Source: Mermis nigrescens
Taxonomy: Eukaryota > Nematoda > Enoplea > Mermithida > Mermithidae
Length of the DNA: 64,000 nucleotides
Assembly: GCA_036768485.1 (NCBI GenBank)
Contig: JAVLUZ010000415.1
Location: 211,501 to 275,500, forward strand
Direction: 5' to 3'
In this document: positions 36,901 to 46,609 of the stretch, piece by piece
Position numbering within the stretch: position 1 is the first letter of the stretch
Layout: every line of letters starts with the position of its first letter
Notes under the pieces: generated by a model
The model's database searches: none
The model's input: only the letters and a program-made list of their open reading frames with translations
What the model was told of the DNA's origin: nothing
Position numbers and translations under genes: made by a program

Positions 36901-39900
36901 AAAATTGATTAACTTACGGTGTAAACTTACTGCTTTACACTCCCAGTTTACAACGTACTAAGGGCATCTAAAAATTGTAAACGATTCGGTGGGTTTCAAA
37001 CAAAGCAGTTTTTTGTAACTCAATCAACATCCTACATTGAAAAAAGTAAGTTTGAAGTAAAGTAAAGTGAGCTTTTTAAAAATTTTTTAAGCAGTAAGTT
37101 TACACCGTAACTTAATCAATTTTGCCAGATTAGTACAATAGGCTTATAGCTATCTCCTTGTAAAGTTTGGTCACTGTAGCTTATATGGATCGGCTAAAAA
37201 ACGCTGGGGGTTAAATTGTATACTAGATCCCAAATAATTGTGAACCTTATTATAGCTTATTCAAACGCAAAGAGCAGGAAATTTCAGAATGTCTAACCAT
37301 TTTTTCAGGTTCTACTACCGAAAGATTTTTTTATATATACGAAGTCGGTCCCGAAAAGTCTTTGCACATCCGAAAAATGTTTGCTGAATACAAAAAAATG
37401 AACCGTGCTTCACACACCAGTAACGCTATGTATAATAAGACTGAGTTTTCCGACCTTTAGTAGTGTAGCCAAGCTAATTTATGGGTTTCTGACGATCACA
37501 AATACAAAAAGTGTAAAGCGGCGCGAAGTGCCGAAAATTTTTGAAATTTCTACCATTTTCATGTAGAATTTACGGCCTTTCTATTGACAAACAATTCGGA
37601 AATCGTAAGTGGCGCAAAGTGCCAAGAAATTTAGTCATTTTTTTTACCGCCCTTGACATTTTGTAGCTCTGTGAATACTAATAGTCTGACAGAGCAGAAA
37701 ATTATCAAGTTTGTACAAAACAATTTTGACAATGTAAGCTTCTAACAAGAAAACTGCGAATTACTAACTTTGTCTGAAGAATTTCGAATGATTCATGCTT
37801 TCAAACGCAATGCTAGAGCTTTACAAAAAGAAAGAACATTAACTGGCGGCGCTATGCGCCGGAAAACTTTGACGTTTTTGCACTTTAAATTCAATTTATA
37901 CCGCTCAAATCATACAAAACAGACAAATTAATGCCGGCGCTAAACGCCGGCAATTTTTAGAAATTCCTAACCCTTTTACCTGGCTTGTTCTCTTTAAAAT
38001 CTCGTTGCACATGTACATGGTAGATTTTACGGCTGCGAAGGGTCTGGGGTGGCGCGCTCAAGCGTTCAAATATGTATCAATGAAATTGTTGTTCTTACCG
38101 TTTTCAGGCCCATTTGCGGCCTTTTTATCAACAAGATGCAGTTAAGAAAACAGGAAATGTGCAGGAACATGAGAAAATTTGGCCATTCCTTTCATTTGAA
38201 ATAGGATTATGTGTCCTTGTAAAAAAAGACAAACAAAGCAGAGAATAGATAAACTGGTACACAATCATTTTTGCACTTTTATTATGATGCTCAACAAGCA
38301 TGCGCAGTTTCATTGAATGAACAAATGGTGCATTAAATTACTAAAGTGATGTGAAGTGCTGAATTATTTTAGATGATTCAAGCTATTAAATTCATTGGAT
38401 CTATATAACAATAAATAAGACATGACTCGGCGCGAAGCGCGAAAATTTGACGTTTTTGCCTGTTTGAGCTCATTTTATGGACACACATTATTGCAACAGA
38501 AAAATCAAGAATATTTTCTGAAAAATTCCGGGGAGCATGCGCCCCCAATGCCCTCCATGGCTACGACTATGACACAAACTGCATTTTCGGTGAAGAAATG
38601 GAAAACTAACATGATAATCATATACTATTCAAAATGTGAAAGTTACGCTAAAGGTTAGCCAAAATCATCAAGATATCATATTACGGGTTTTCTTGTATTC
38701 GGCAAAGATTTCTCCCGATGCACAAAGACTTTTCGAGACCGTCTTTGTACATGTACAAAGATTTTGGGAAGACAAAAATTGCAAAAAAAGGTGTAAAATT
38801 CGAAGAAATTTTATCTTTTTAATGGCAGAAATGGCATTTCAAAAGAGAAAATGCCAAATTTCTTGGCGCTTGGCGCCGTTTTAAGACGATTCTTAGTGAT
38901 TATTGCGCTCAGAGACCCATAAATTAGCTAAAATACACCACCAAAGGTCGAACAACTCTGTTCTCGCTACACTAAAATCGATACTGTACCATATTATAGT
39001 ACCCAGAAATTTGTGTGCACAAAATGTACAAAACGGACCTTATACACAAAACAAACACTGTATCATATCCGAAGTGGGTCGATCATATTCAAAATAAGGA
39101 ATATATGTACAACGAAGCGTAACAGACATGCGTCTATGAGTGGAGCAGTTGGGGTACAACCTGGGCATTGAGCGGTTTGGGGCTTTAGACTCTCTAGAAT
39201 CCCGTAATTCCGCAAAATCCGGTGACAATAGGATTTTTGGCAATTTCACTCCACGGGACCCTCCGAGAATTTAATCGCTGCCCATTGTACGCTCTAGACT
39301 CTGGACCCCAAAAAGAAAAAGGACAATTTTTCGAAAAGTGCTTCACATCGATAAGAATCAAGCAAATTCCTTTTTGTTATTTTACACATTTATACTGCTT
39401 AAGCAGGGGCGGATTTAAGGGGGCGGAGGGAGGCGGCCGTCCCCCCCCATTGGCCCAAAATAGTGCGCAAATTAAGGATTTTTGAGCGATCTTTGGGTTA
39501 AAACGGCTAAGTTTTCCGCCCGTCATGGTTCGGCCCCCCCTTAGGGGTAGCGCCCCCCTTAGGAAAATCCTGGATCCGCCACTGTGCTTAAGGCAACTTT
39601 ACAGTCTACAAAAGCCACTCTGGCTCATCCCCCGAGGCCAACTATGTTGCGGATCTTACGAACGATTCGCCCAATTTTCTAATTTTCCATTAAATGATCA
39701 GAAATAATACAAAAAATAGCGATTCGCGCGCGAGAAGTTTTTTTACGCAATTTTTCGATGACTACCGAATCATTTCTGGCGCGAAAATGTTTCTTAAAAT
39801 AGATTTTATTCGGAAAAGTGCTAATGCTTTCCTTATTTCAATAGAAACCGTTTTTGACCAACATTTGAATAATTTTGTAGAGTTAGGAAATGAAGTAGTA

Positions 39901-42900
39901 CAGATAACTTTTTGACGAAGAATATGACGAAATCTGGAGATTTTAACCAACTTTCGCTGGAAAACTGAAAAATTGTTAGAATTAGATTTTCGATTAATAA
40001 GTTCACAAAAAAGGAATAAAAACCATCGTTTAATCCTGCTGAAAAACTTATTTCTGACTTAAAAGTTCGACTTCTAGGCTAAAGAAAGGAGCCAATAATC
40101 GTAATCGAAATTCGAGAATTAATGACAAATGATGACAGACGAGCATACGTGGGCAGCATGAAATTTCTGGGGGGTTCAAGATTTTTTGAAGGTCAAAAAA
40201 TGCCCTAAAAATGGTGGTATGGCGATAAAAACACCATTTTTCGACGTTTCTCATCAAGCACTATCCATTGGCATAAAAAAATTGCGAAAAAACGAAAAAA
40301 AATTTTAAAAATTGAATTCTGGGGGGTATTTTGATTTCTGGGGTCTATTTTGGTTTCTGGGGGTGCATACCCCCGAAACCCCCCACGCCCAGGTGTGCAG
40401 ATGAGTATGATAAAAAATCGCATCTTTTTCCATCTTTTTATCATACGTTGAGAAAAAAGGGCGAAGGAGGCGGAGAGCTCTTTACACTTATCGAATTTTC
40501 ATCGAAGACGAAGAGATTGACGAAAAAGAAAATGCACTGGTATTGTCTTCCAGGACTCAAAATACGCGCCACTAATTTTAATTAACACCACTTTACACCA
40601 ACCCATATTTTCCTTTACACCACTTAAAAACAGCTTATTAAACTTTTAATGCACAATCATTCGATGTAATTCGTGACGGTGTAAAGTCCCGAAATGCTAA
40701 AATCGATCAAGCTCCTTGTGGAATTAAAAAAATTGCTGCAAACGCATAATAACCAAAAATTAGATGAAGCAAACTTGGTGGGGTGAGTTAAAAATTACTA
40801 AAAATTAGAAATTGGGAAGATTAGGGCTGACGAGAAAATTATAATCAAACACTGCGCAATAAAAGAAAATTAAATAAAGATCATGGTCAAAGATGAAAAA
40901 GAAATTGAACCAAATTGGAAAAAAACAAAAAAAACGATAAAAAGGTAAAAAATTCAAACAAAAGGAATTGAATTGAAAAAAACATTAAGAAAAAATTCAA
41001 TAATTTAATTCAATAATTTTATAAATTTAATAATAATTTAATATTAAATTTGATAAAAATTTAATAAACAACAAATAAACAAGTGGTTTTAAACAGCTTA
41101 CACACCCGTGAGTCCTATATAAAATCCGGCATCGAGATAAGAGCAAGCCTCGCTTACTGTACCGGTGAAACAATGGATTACTGTAGGCGGAAGGGGAGCA
41201 CCGCGTTTTCTCAATAATATTTCCAACAAAGTTTCGTGAGCCTCTCGCTCGTGGACGAAAAGAGGTCTTTTTAGTCGGGTCGCGAGCTCCACCTATTCAA
41301 AGAAAAACGTAAAAATGGAGAAAAAATTCAACAAAATTATAGCAAATAAATATTAAAAAAACAAAACAATTATTGAATAAAAATGCGTAAAAAAGGCGGT
41401 TGCATCAAACGGCGCGTAAGCAAATAATGAAACGAAATTTAAACTATAATTCACCGAAAATGAAATATCTTCAATATGTAATTCGACCTGACGCCAGGCA
41501 TGCCCGTGGAGGAAGAGGGGGGTTGCGGCATAGCTGCACAAGGCCAGGGCCGGCAGGGACGGGGGGGGTAAAATTTCACATACCAGATAGTAAATTTTAC
41601 TTTCACGATTTTTTGCTGTTTAAACGACCAAAATGGTCAAAATCGCCTATTGAACGTTTTTTTCGAAGTAATATCGCATTTTCAGTCTCTTAAGACTATA
41701 AAATACAAAAATTGATCAATTTCGGGCGCCTTTTGAGTAAAAAGTATAGAAAAGTACTAATCCGACAAATGTTGACATTTTTACTGCTTTCGAAATCAAA
41801 AATGATGCAAAAATCGTCCCGTCATCGCAAAATCGCCTGGCGGTATATACCTGGCTGACCCTTCAGCGGGGGTAATATATACCCCCTCAGCCTCCTAGGT
41901 GCATCGTATGGTTTGGGGTCTAGACCCCAAGTTCGATTTTTGACCCAGCTAATTGCCCATGCTGTTCGTCTATGTTTAATACTGTCGTAATCGGCATTTA
42001 ATGCACTAGCGTCGCGTTTAACGCGTACGGTCTCGAAATGTGCTAAACGCTATATGAAATACTATAGGTTATGTATTTTAGGTTTTACGTTTTCTAGTAC
42101 CTTAGGCAAAAAGTTTAAATTCAATGTTTATTCAAAGTAAAAATATAAAAGAGCACCTGCGCATCAAATGCTCGAATTTGATCCTCACGAGGCGAAAAAT
42201 TTCGATTAAAGTCTAATCCGCATTCGCCGATGGCCACGCATTTATCATTTTTGGCTAAAATTTCCAAATCAGCCAGCGTATTGTCATTATAATGCTTAGA
42301 ATCGTGCGGATGAAGACCTGCGGCGAGAATATAATAATAACGATGATATCAATCGTAAATATATTAATACTTAATATGACAACAATAATAAGAGTACTTA
42401 TAAAAAATAATTAATAACGAAAAAGATAATAATACGAGCGGTAATAATTGTAACAAGAATAATAGTAGGTAACAGTGAGTAATATGCGCAAAAAACAGAA
42501 GACATTGAAAACATATCGGCCCGAGTAGCAGACATACATGATCTTGAAAGGGGGTTTCACCCCCGCAGAAGCATTTTTCACCAACCCCAGAATTGGCGAT
42601 TTTTCAAAAGTTTCCAAAACTTACCTGAAAATTGGTAGAAAAAGTGTCTTTTAAGGGTTTTTGGCTATCTATTTGCTCAAAATCGCAAAATTTTCGGCGC
42701 TTCGCGCCATATATTCATGGTTTAAGCGATATATTGGTCAATTTATTCGACTTTTTTCGAAATTTTTTTCATGATTTCATGCTCTAGAAGGATAGAGTAT
42801 CGTCAGAAACGCCAAAAAACGACGTTTTTAACGCGCACCGGCCATTTTTGGGCCCAAAAAAGGCACTTTAGGTTTTCACCCCCCAGAATTCCCATACTGT

Positions 42901-44442
42901 GCATGTATAGTAGCAGATAGGCAATATCAGGCGATTTTGAGCTTACAACCATACCTGGGCAATGGCTGACGGTTCGCCCCGTCCAACTTCCAGCCAAAAG
43001 GGTAGGTGGGTCCCGACCCTGAAAAAGGTGGGTCTGTCCCTGAAAAAGCTGGGTCTGTCATAAAAAAAGGTGGGTCATTGCCTGAGAAAGGTGGGTCGTT
43101 CAGCTTAATCAAAGGGTCAGTCACTGAAAAAAGTTGGGTCCATCCATTGAAAAGGTGTCGAACAGTGTAATAAGATGGTTCTTGTGCATGTTTTGCAAAC
43201 TGATCATGATATACTGTATCTAGCATTTTCTTAAATTATCTCCAAAAATTTTCCCCGTGTACAAAACATAGCCCCGTCCAAGTTACCCCTTCGCCCCGTC
43301 CAACTTTTCGTTCGGCCCGTCCTGGTGATGGGCCGATATTGGGCATTGCCCAGGTGTGCTTAAAACACACTCCTGAAGTAGTTTTGAGAGCAAAAGGCAG
43401 CAGATTTAAAAACTTTTGCGGCGCTTCACACTGAATTAATAATTCCATGTCCTGCCTACTCATTCATTACATAAAAATAATGATAGATATCGCGCTTTTT
43501 GTCGTTCATTCTCAGAAGCACACCTGCTGTAAAATACAACGATTCCGGATATAAGCTGACCAAGCCCAGCGCTTCTCTACTATTGGGCACCGACGTCCCG
43601 GTCACGATGATTTTTTCAACGCCTAAAAGTATACCGTAATCAAGTAATGCAATTAATTAATTAATTAATACCGTAAATAACCAACCGAACGATTAGTCAT
43701 CGTAATTGTAGGTCTATTAGGTAAGGTTTATTTTCATACAGCTGTGACATGTTACCACAGGTTTCTAATTGGAAGTTTAAGAGATGAAAAAGAAAACTAG
43801 ACAATGTTTTCACTTTACAACGAAATTGAAAACGAAGCAAATTATGGACACAACTGTTAAGAAATCAAATGACAATAAAAATGAAATAAAATAAAATTTA
43901 AAAAATCAAATGAGATCGAAACAAAAATCAATGAGTACTACCTTACAATTGTTAACAACCTCATTATTTGAGGCGCCTAAACATTTACGATGCGTATGCT
44001 CGTTTACACATTATACCAGTCATGAAACAGCTCGAAATTTAGAATGTAGTTCGCTAGTCGATTTCAGTGGAGGCTGAATAACCTCAATTCTTGGTCAAAA
44101 CGTCAAAAAACATCTGAAAAATGGCCAAAAAAGAAAGTTTTTGCTAAAAAATCGAGACAGGGGTACAAAATATCTGACTTAAAGGGGGATGGGGGACGAG
44201 CGACTTCCGCGACGGATCCCCACCCCTAACATATATGCTTTACACTGCGGGTACTTGCCAGCGCATCGGGCTCTCTCAATGACGTCCGGAATTTCTGACG
44301 GTTTAAAGCTGTGATTGTTTAAATTGGCTCCGATATCGACCAGTGTATAAGGAGCCGTTCTCATGCTGGACAATAGTAATTTAGATAATTTGCCTAATGC
44401 ACGAAACGGTCTAAGCGTAGTGCCCCGTCCAAAACATGTCAT
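27566..44442 (-). CDS. tatD: TatD-family metal-dependent nuclease (whole gene, 5 exons)
   Basis: Joining 44442-44259, 43622-43524, 42317-42157, 41292-41106 and 27900-27566 gives 966 nt, 321 aa, with all phases matching. The protein is a TIM-barrel amidohydrolase of the TatD class, a family of Mg-dependent 3'-5' exonucleases and DNases linked to DNA repair and apoptotic DNA breakdown. Visible family residues are DIGANL (36-41), LHPHD (96-100), the metal-binding Glu126 in GECGLDFNRNF, His162 in PLFVHE, His188 in HCFTGT, Asp241 in ETDAP and RNEP near 278. It resembles bacterial-type TatD more closely than vertebrate TATDN1 in wording. The first ~28 residues (MTCFGRGTTLRPFRALGK and onwards) are basic with no acidic residue, like a mitochondrial presequence; Met27 is the alternative start. 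Intron 1 uses a GC donor. Intron 4 is 13.2 kb and full of MITEs. Family assignment is firm; location is inference. Confidence 0.9.
28125..28387 (+). mobile_element. MITE family A, copy 11, perfect 8-bp TSD (TatD intron 4)
   Basis: It starts TACACGTGGGCGTGG and ends GCTGCCCACCTATG. Exact flanks GTCAATTC lie at 28117-28124 and 28388-28395. Confidence 0.9.
28540..28886 (+). repeat. Family H-like element, decayed
   Basis: It shares with the clean H copy at 42533: ATTGGTAGAAAAAGTG, TAGCTATCTGTTTGCTCAAA, a CTCTA-rich stretch, AAAAGGCACTT and CATGCTGTGCATGT at the right end. Confidence 0.6.
29028..29264 (-). mobile_element. MITE family A copy
   Basis: Reverse-oriented A body from CCACGTGGGCAGC to CACGCCCAGGTGTG. 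No clear TSD remains. Confidence 0.7.
30005..30340 (+). repeat. Family N fragment inside D1
   Basis: It shows GGCGCGAAGCGCC near 30090, CTTTGTACATGTACAAAG near 30247 and ATCTTTGGCGAATACAAAAA. A second partial copy follows, and a reversed piece lies at 30650-30790. Confidence 0.65.
30880..31100 (-). repeat. Family G-like fragment inside D1
   Basis: It opens TACATGTGACAG and ends GATTTCCAGCCGTTACATGT, the G-family ends, with a C-rich body. Confidence 0.5.
31405..31494 (+). pseudogene. Possible transposase C-terminal remnant in D1
   Basis: An acidic open tail ending NSSDIDLIDDSDNETLD-stop lies about 190 bp inside the right end of D1, where the 3' end of a transposase would be expected. Upstream in the same frame there are stops. 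I cannot tie it to a family by motif; it may be chance. Confidence 0.2.
31697..31797 (-). repeat. MITE family C fragment
   Basis: Reversed C words CAAATTCTGGGG, TTGCCAAAAATAGCACC and AAAATTCAATTCTG. It sits between D1 and an A copy. Confidence 0.5.
31806..32054 (+). mobile_element. MITE family A copy (TatD intron 4)
   Basis: It runs from CATACCTGAGCGTGG to GCCGCCCACCTATG. Flanks CTCCAGAC and GTCCAGAA match at 6 of 8. Confidence 0.78.
32388..32665 (+). repeat. Family C fragment followed by family B fragment
   Basis: 32391 starts CATACACATGGGTGG and the C part ends TCCTGCCCAT near 32494. Then the B words CACCATGGCCGATCAACGG and CGGTCAATTTAAAGCACTT follow until about 32655, where B is truncated. 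Confidence 0.5.
32951..33200 (-). mobile_element. MITE family A copy (TatD intron 4)
   Basis: It runs from CATAGGTGGGCAGC to CACGCCCACGTCTG. The flanks match only at 5 of 8. Confidence 0.72.
33564..33810 (-). mobile_element. MITE family A copy, perfect 8-bp TSD
   Basis: Reverse-oriented from CATACGTGGGCAGC to CACGCCCAGGTGTG. Exact flanks GTGGGAAG lie at 33556-33563 and 33811-33818. Confidence 0.92.
33830..34660. other. Unannotated intron sequence
   Basis: Only scattered words of family B (near 34200-34320) are recognisable. Confidence 0.35.
34668..35330 (-). repeat. Family G-like copy interrupted by F1
   Basis: It begins CATACATTTAACGGGAGG with AAGTCGGTCGTCCC, then is split by F1, and resumes as TATTGTCCCTCCCGTTTTTG. 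The right end is unclear. Confidence 0.45.
34726..35176. mobile_element. MITE family F, copy 1, perfect 8-bp TSD
   Basis: Ends are GGATCTGGTAAACACTTCACC and its inverted partner GTAAATTGTATACTAGATCC. Exact flanks GAGATTTC lie at 34718-34725 and 35177-35184. The terminal inverted repeats exceed 100 bp (AGCCGATCCATATAAGCTAC, CAAAATTGATTAACTT). GG ends plus an 8-bp TSD would also fit the Merlin superfamily. Confidence 0.9.
35340..36030. other. Unannotated AT-rich intron sequence
   Basis: No supported feature. Confidence 0.35.
36036..36281 (-). mobile_element. MITE family A copy (TatD intron 4)
   Basis: Body from CAGGTGAGTGGAACC to AACGCTCAGGTATG. Flanks ATTCTAAA and GTTCTAAG match at 6 of 8. 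Confidence 0.75.
36794..37230. mobile_element. MITE family F, copy 2, perfect 8-bp TSD
   Basis: Ends GGATCTAGTATACAATTTAC and TAAATTGTATACTAGATCC are inverted. Exact flanks CAAATAAT lie at 36786-36793 and 37231-37238. It is highly similar to F1 but in the opposite internal orientation. Confidence 0.92.
37310..38480. repeat. Decayed N-like sequence with a hairpin array
   Basis: It opens with N words (AAAGTCTTTGCACATCCG, TTTAGTAGTGTAG). GC-rich hairpins then recur near 37518, 37609, 37853, 37938 and 38430 (for example GCCGGCGCTAAACGCCGGC) in otherwise AT-rich sequence. Confidence 0.55.
38682..39060 (-). mobile_element. MITE family N, copy 3, perfect 8-bp TSD
   Basis: Reverse-oriented from TACGGGTTTTCTTGTATTCG to CAAAACAAACACTG. 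Exact flanks TATCATAT lie at 38674-38681 and 39061-39068. It contains CTTTGTACATGTACAAAG and a degraded GGCGCTTGGCGCC hairpin. Confidence 0.88.
39150..39290 (-). repeat. MITE family C, decayed copy
   Basis: It contains ACAACCTGGGCATTGAG, TTTGGCAATTTCACTCCACG, GAGAATTTAATCGCTGCCCA. Confidence 0.45.
39404..39584. mobile_element. MITE family M, copy 3, perfect 8-bp TSD
   Basis: Ends CAGGGGCGGATTTAAGG and CCTGGATCCGCCACTG. Exact flanks TGCTTAAG lie at 39396-39403 and 39585-39592. Confidence 0.92.
39593..40135. other. Unannotated intron sequence
   Basis: No supported feature. Confidence 0.35.
40144..40397 (-). mobile_element. MITE family A copy, 8-bp TSD with one mismatch
   Basis: From CATACGTGGGCAGC to CACGCCCAGGTGTG. 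Flanks CAGACGAG and CAGATGAG. Confidence 0.9.
40406..41095. other. AT-rich intron sequence next to exon 4
   Basis: A-rich low-complexity stretch at 40860-41090. No other feature seen. Confidence 0.4.
41106..41292 (-). CDS. tatD: TatD-like gene, exon 4
   Basis: The acceptor TTTGAATAG precedes 41292 and the donor ACGG|GTGTGT follows 41106. It encodes residues 149-210, including PLFVHEREAHE (His162) and VIHCFTGT (His188), and ends GFYIGLT before the split Gly codon. An alternative donor GTAAGC 4 nt further on would break the frame into exon 5. Confidence 0.92.
41500..41915 (+). repeat. Family I-like element (TatD intron 3)
   Basis: It starts CATGCCCGTGGAGG, has GGCCGGCAGGGACGGGGGGG, AAACGACCAAAATGGTCAAA and a right end with CTGACCCTTCAGCGGGGG. 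These words recur in the element at 57806-62286. Its TSD is not clear. Confidence 0.5.
42157..42317 (-). CDS. tatD: TatD-like gene, exon 3
   Basis: The acceptor CTCGCCGCAG precedes 42317 and the donor GCGCAG|GTGCTC follows 42157. It reads LHPHDSKHYNDNTLADLEIL through CVAIGECGLDFNRNFSPRED, holding metal ligand Glu126, and ends in phase 0. Confidence 0.93.
42533..42909 (+). mobile_element. MITE family H, perfect 8-bp TSD (TatD intron 2)
   Basis: It starts CATACATGATCTTG and ends ACTGTGCATGTATA. Exact flanks GTAGCAGA lie at 42525-42532 and 42910-42917. It contains a hairpin, CGGCGCTTCGCGCC, near 42700. Confidence 0.88.
42950..43358. mobile_element. MITE L with internal ~21-bp minisatellite
   Basis: Ends CATACCTGGGCAATGGC and GGGCATTGCCCAGGTGTG are inverted. 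Flanks CTTACAAC and CTTAAAAC match at 7 of 8. Both arms repeat CGCCCCGTCCAACTT. The left half holds five or more units of a ~21-bp repeat (GGTGGGTCTGTCCCTGAAAA) at about 43005-43165. Confidence 0.85.
43524..43622 (-). CDS. tatD: TatD-like gene, exon 2
   Basis: The acceptor ATACTTTTAG precedes 43622 and the donor ACAGCAG|GTGTGC follows 43524. It reads VEKIIVTGTSVPNSREALG and ends ESLYFTA plus one base of Gly95. This matches the TatD strand-helix after the first barrel strand. Confidence 0.9.
44259..44442 (-). CDS. tatD: TatD-like gene, exon 1 with possible mitochondrial presequence
   Basis: The ATG at 44442 opens a basic leader without acidic residues, followed by PYTLVDIGANLNNHSF. This is the TatD start, where D-x-G-x-N-L replaces the H-x-H of other amidohydrolases. 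The in-frame Met27 could give a cytosolic or nuclear form. The exon must end at 44259 (GCTG|GCAAGT): only this GC donor joins exon 2 in frame, since the GTACCC two bases on would create a stop. Confidence 0.87.
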
Positions 44443-44970
44443 TAGATCTGAGAATGAGCAATTTTTTCGACTAATTTATTCGCAGTAATTCGCTATTGGT
44501 TAGGAAAGCACAATGTTTTGCTTTTTATAGAAATAAAGTTTTACATACATATTGCACAGCCACTACTAGCTTATTCTGGTAGTAAAGGATGACAAAAAAT
44601 AGTTATAAATGACAACTTTTAAAAGAATGTACGGGAAAACACAGTTCCAAAGGGGAACGTAAGTCATACACATACTGGAGAGGGAACAGGGACCCCTCTT
44701 ATTAAATCCAATCATTCACAAAGACCCAAAAGTTATGATATTTTACCTCCTCTATTTCGGGCAAAAACTAAAGTTTTTAATAACATTTTTAAAATTCTTA
44801 AAAATTCAAAACATTTCTTTACATTGTTTTTGGCAAGATTTTTTTGCCTTTTATTTAAAAAACAATGACAAAAACTGCGATATCTCCTCGTCCTTATTTC
44901 GGGCTTTAACTTATATATAAACTGAAGTGATCTTTTACAAGATTTTAGCCTTTTCAGTGGAACAAAAATA
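44443..44970. other. Upstream flank of the TatD-like gene
   Basis: This is where the promoter should lie. No TATA box or other element can be assigned with confidence. Confidence 0.35.
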
Positions 44971-44981
44971 AGGGGCATCAC

Positions 44982-45741
44982 CAGTGTTTTTTTTTGTACA
45001 AGGTCCGTTTGTACATGTACAAAGATGGTCCCCAAAAGTCTTTGTACATTTTGCACATGCAAATTTTTGTGTACTATAATATAGTACAGTAGCGATTTTA
45101 GTGTGGTAAAACAGGGTTTTCGATCTTAGGTAGTGTATTTTAGCTAATTTCTGGGTTTATGACGCTAAAAATTACTAAAAATTATCTGAAAACGGCGCGA
45201 AGCGCCGAAAAATATTGACATCTTTCAATTCTAAATGCAAATTCTGCCATTTTAAAGATATATAGGACAAATAATTCATCAGTTCGGCGCGAAGCGCCGA
45301 AAATTTTGGGAATTTTACACCTTTTTACAGTTTTTGTCTTCCTAAAAATCTTTGTACATCTTGTACACACAAAATTTTTGGGTACTATAATATGGTACAG
45401 CAGCGATTTTAGTATCGTAAAAACAGAGTTCTTTGACTTTTCGTAGTGTGTTTTAGCTAATTTCTGGGTCTCTAAGGGCAAAACTCACTAATTATCATCT
45501 TAAAACGGCGCGAAGCGCCGAAAAATTTGACATTTTTACTTTTGAAATGCAATTTCTGCCATTATAAAGATATATAGAACACACAATTACTCATTTCGGC
45601 GCGAAGCGCTGAAATTTTTCGAATTATAGACCTTTTTTGCAATTTTTGTCTTCCCAAAAATCTTTGTACATGTACAAAGACGGTCCCGAAAAGTCTTTGT
45701 ACATCGGGAAAAATCTTTGCCGAATACAAAAAAAAACCGTG
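44982..45741 (+). mobile_element. MITE family N, copy 2, perfect 8-bp TSD
   Basis: It starts CAGTGTTTTTTTTTGTAC and ends GAATACAAAAAAAAACCGTG. Exact flanks GGCATCAC lie at 44974-44981 and 45742-45749. Two tandem N bodies are present, with four CGGCGCGAAGCGCCG-type hairpins near 45192, 45284, 45505 and 45596. Confidence 0.9.
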
Positions 45742-45749
45742 GGCATCAC

Positions 45750-45944
45750 CACACATGGGCGTGGGAAGGAGGTATGCACCCCCTAGAAGGTCAATTTTTG
45801 AATTGTTTTTCGTTTTTTCGCAAGTTTTTGATGCCAATGGATAGTGCTCGATGAGAAACGTTGAAAAATTGTTTTTTTCGCAATACCTCAATTTTTAAGA
45901 TCTTTGAAAAATCTTGCAACCCCAGATGGTGCCGCCCATGCATG
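45750..45944 (+). mobile_element. MITE family A, copy 12, sharing its TSD with N copy 2
   Basis: It starts CACACATGGGCGTGG and ends GCCGCCCATGCATG. Flanks GGCATCAC (45742-45749, shared with N2) and GGCATCAT (45945-45952). Confidence 0.85.
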
Positions 45945-46008
45945 GGCATCATCCCCCGCGAGAAAGATCGGTTAAGATCATTTGAAATTTCAAGTCTTTA
46001 CCTACATA

Positions 46009-46600
46009 CAGGGGCGTACCAGCCGCCCTCCCCCGGAATTAAAAAAAATTTCTTTTCGACAGAGGAAAAAATTAAAAATTCTCGAAGTCTACTAAACGGA
46101 CAGATACGAGTAAAATGCGTTTCTAGCACACTTTTGAGCTACTAAACTTGAAATTTTCCGGCGCTTCGCGCCGGATTTCTTATTTTCCATCTTATTTTTC
46201 ACCGTAGAAGCCCAGATTCGACTTAAAAATAGCGAATATGTCAAGAATTTTCGGCGCTTCGCGCCGATCTATTATTTTCTTCATTAGTTTTCTTTGCAAA
46301 ATCGGAAAATTAAATGCAAAGACATGTATTTCGAAATGTTTCGGAGTAAAGCTTTAACTTGATATTGAGAAATTAGTCGTACAGATAGCTCAAAGGATAG
46401 ATTTCTGATATCCAAGTTTGAAATAGGTAAAGCAATAAAATTTTTCAATTTTTAAAAATTTTTCCTTCACCATCGGCATAGATCTCGTCGAGAAACGCTC
46501 AAAAAGACCATTATTTTGCGCTTATCTCTTAACGGTTCTCGAGATATAGGACTTCGAAAATTCCGGCCTCCCCCGAAATAAAATTTTGGCTACACCCCTA
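46009..46600. mobile_element. MITE Q with hairpin modules
   Basis: Ends CAGGGGCGTACCAGCC and GGCTACACCCCTA are inverted. Flanks CCTACATA and CCTACATG match at 7 of 8. Hairpins CGGCGCTTCGCGCCG lie near 46159 and 46251 (92 bp apart). Confidence 0.82.
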
Positions 46601-46609
46601 CCTACATGC

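Noticed and set aside
41100..41106. Donor GTAAGC as the end of TatD exon 4
   Set aside because: Although closer to consensus, it puts exon 5 out of frame. GTGTGT four bases earlier gives the correct Gly-Phe-Leu-Trp join.
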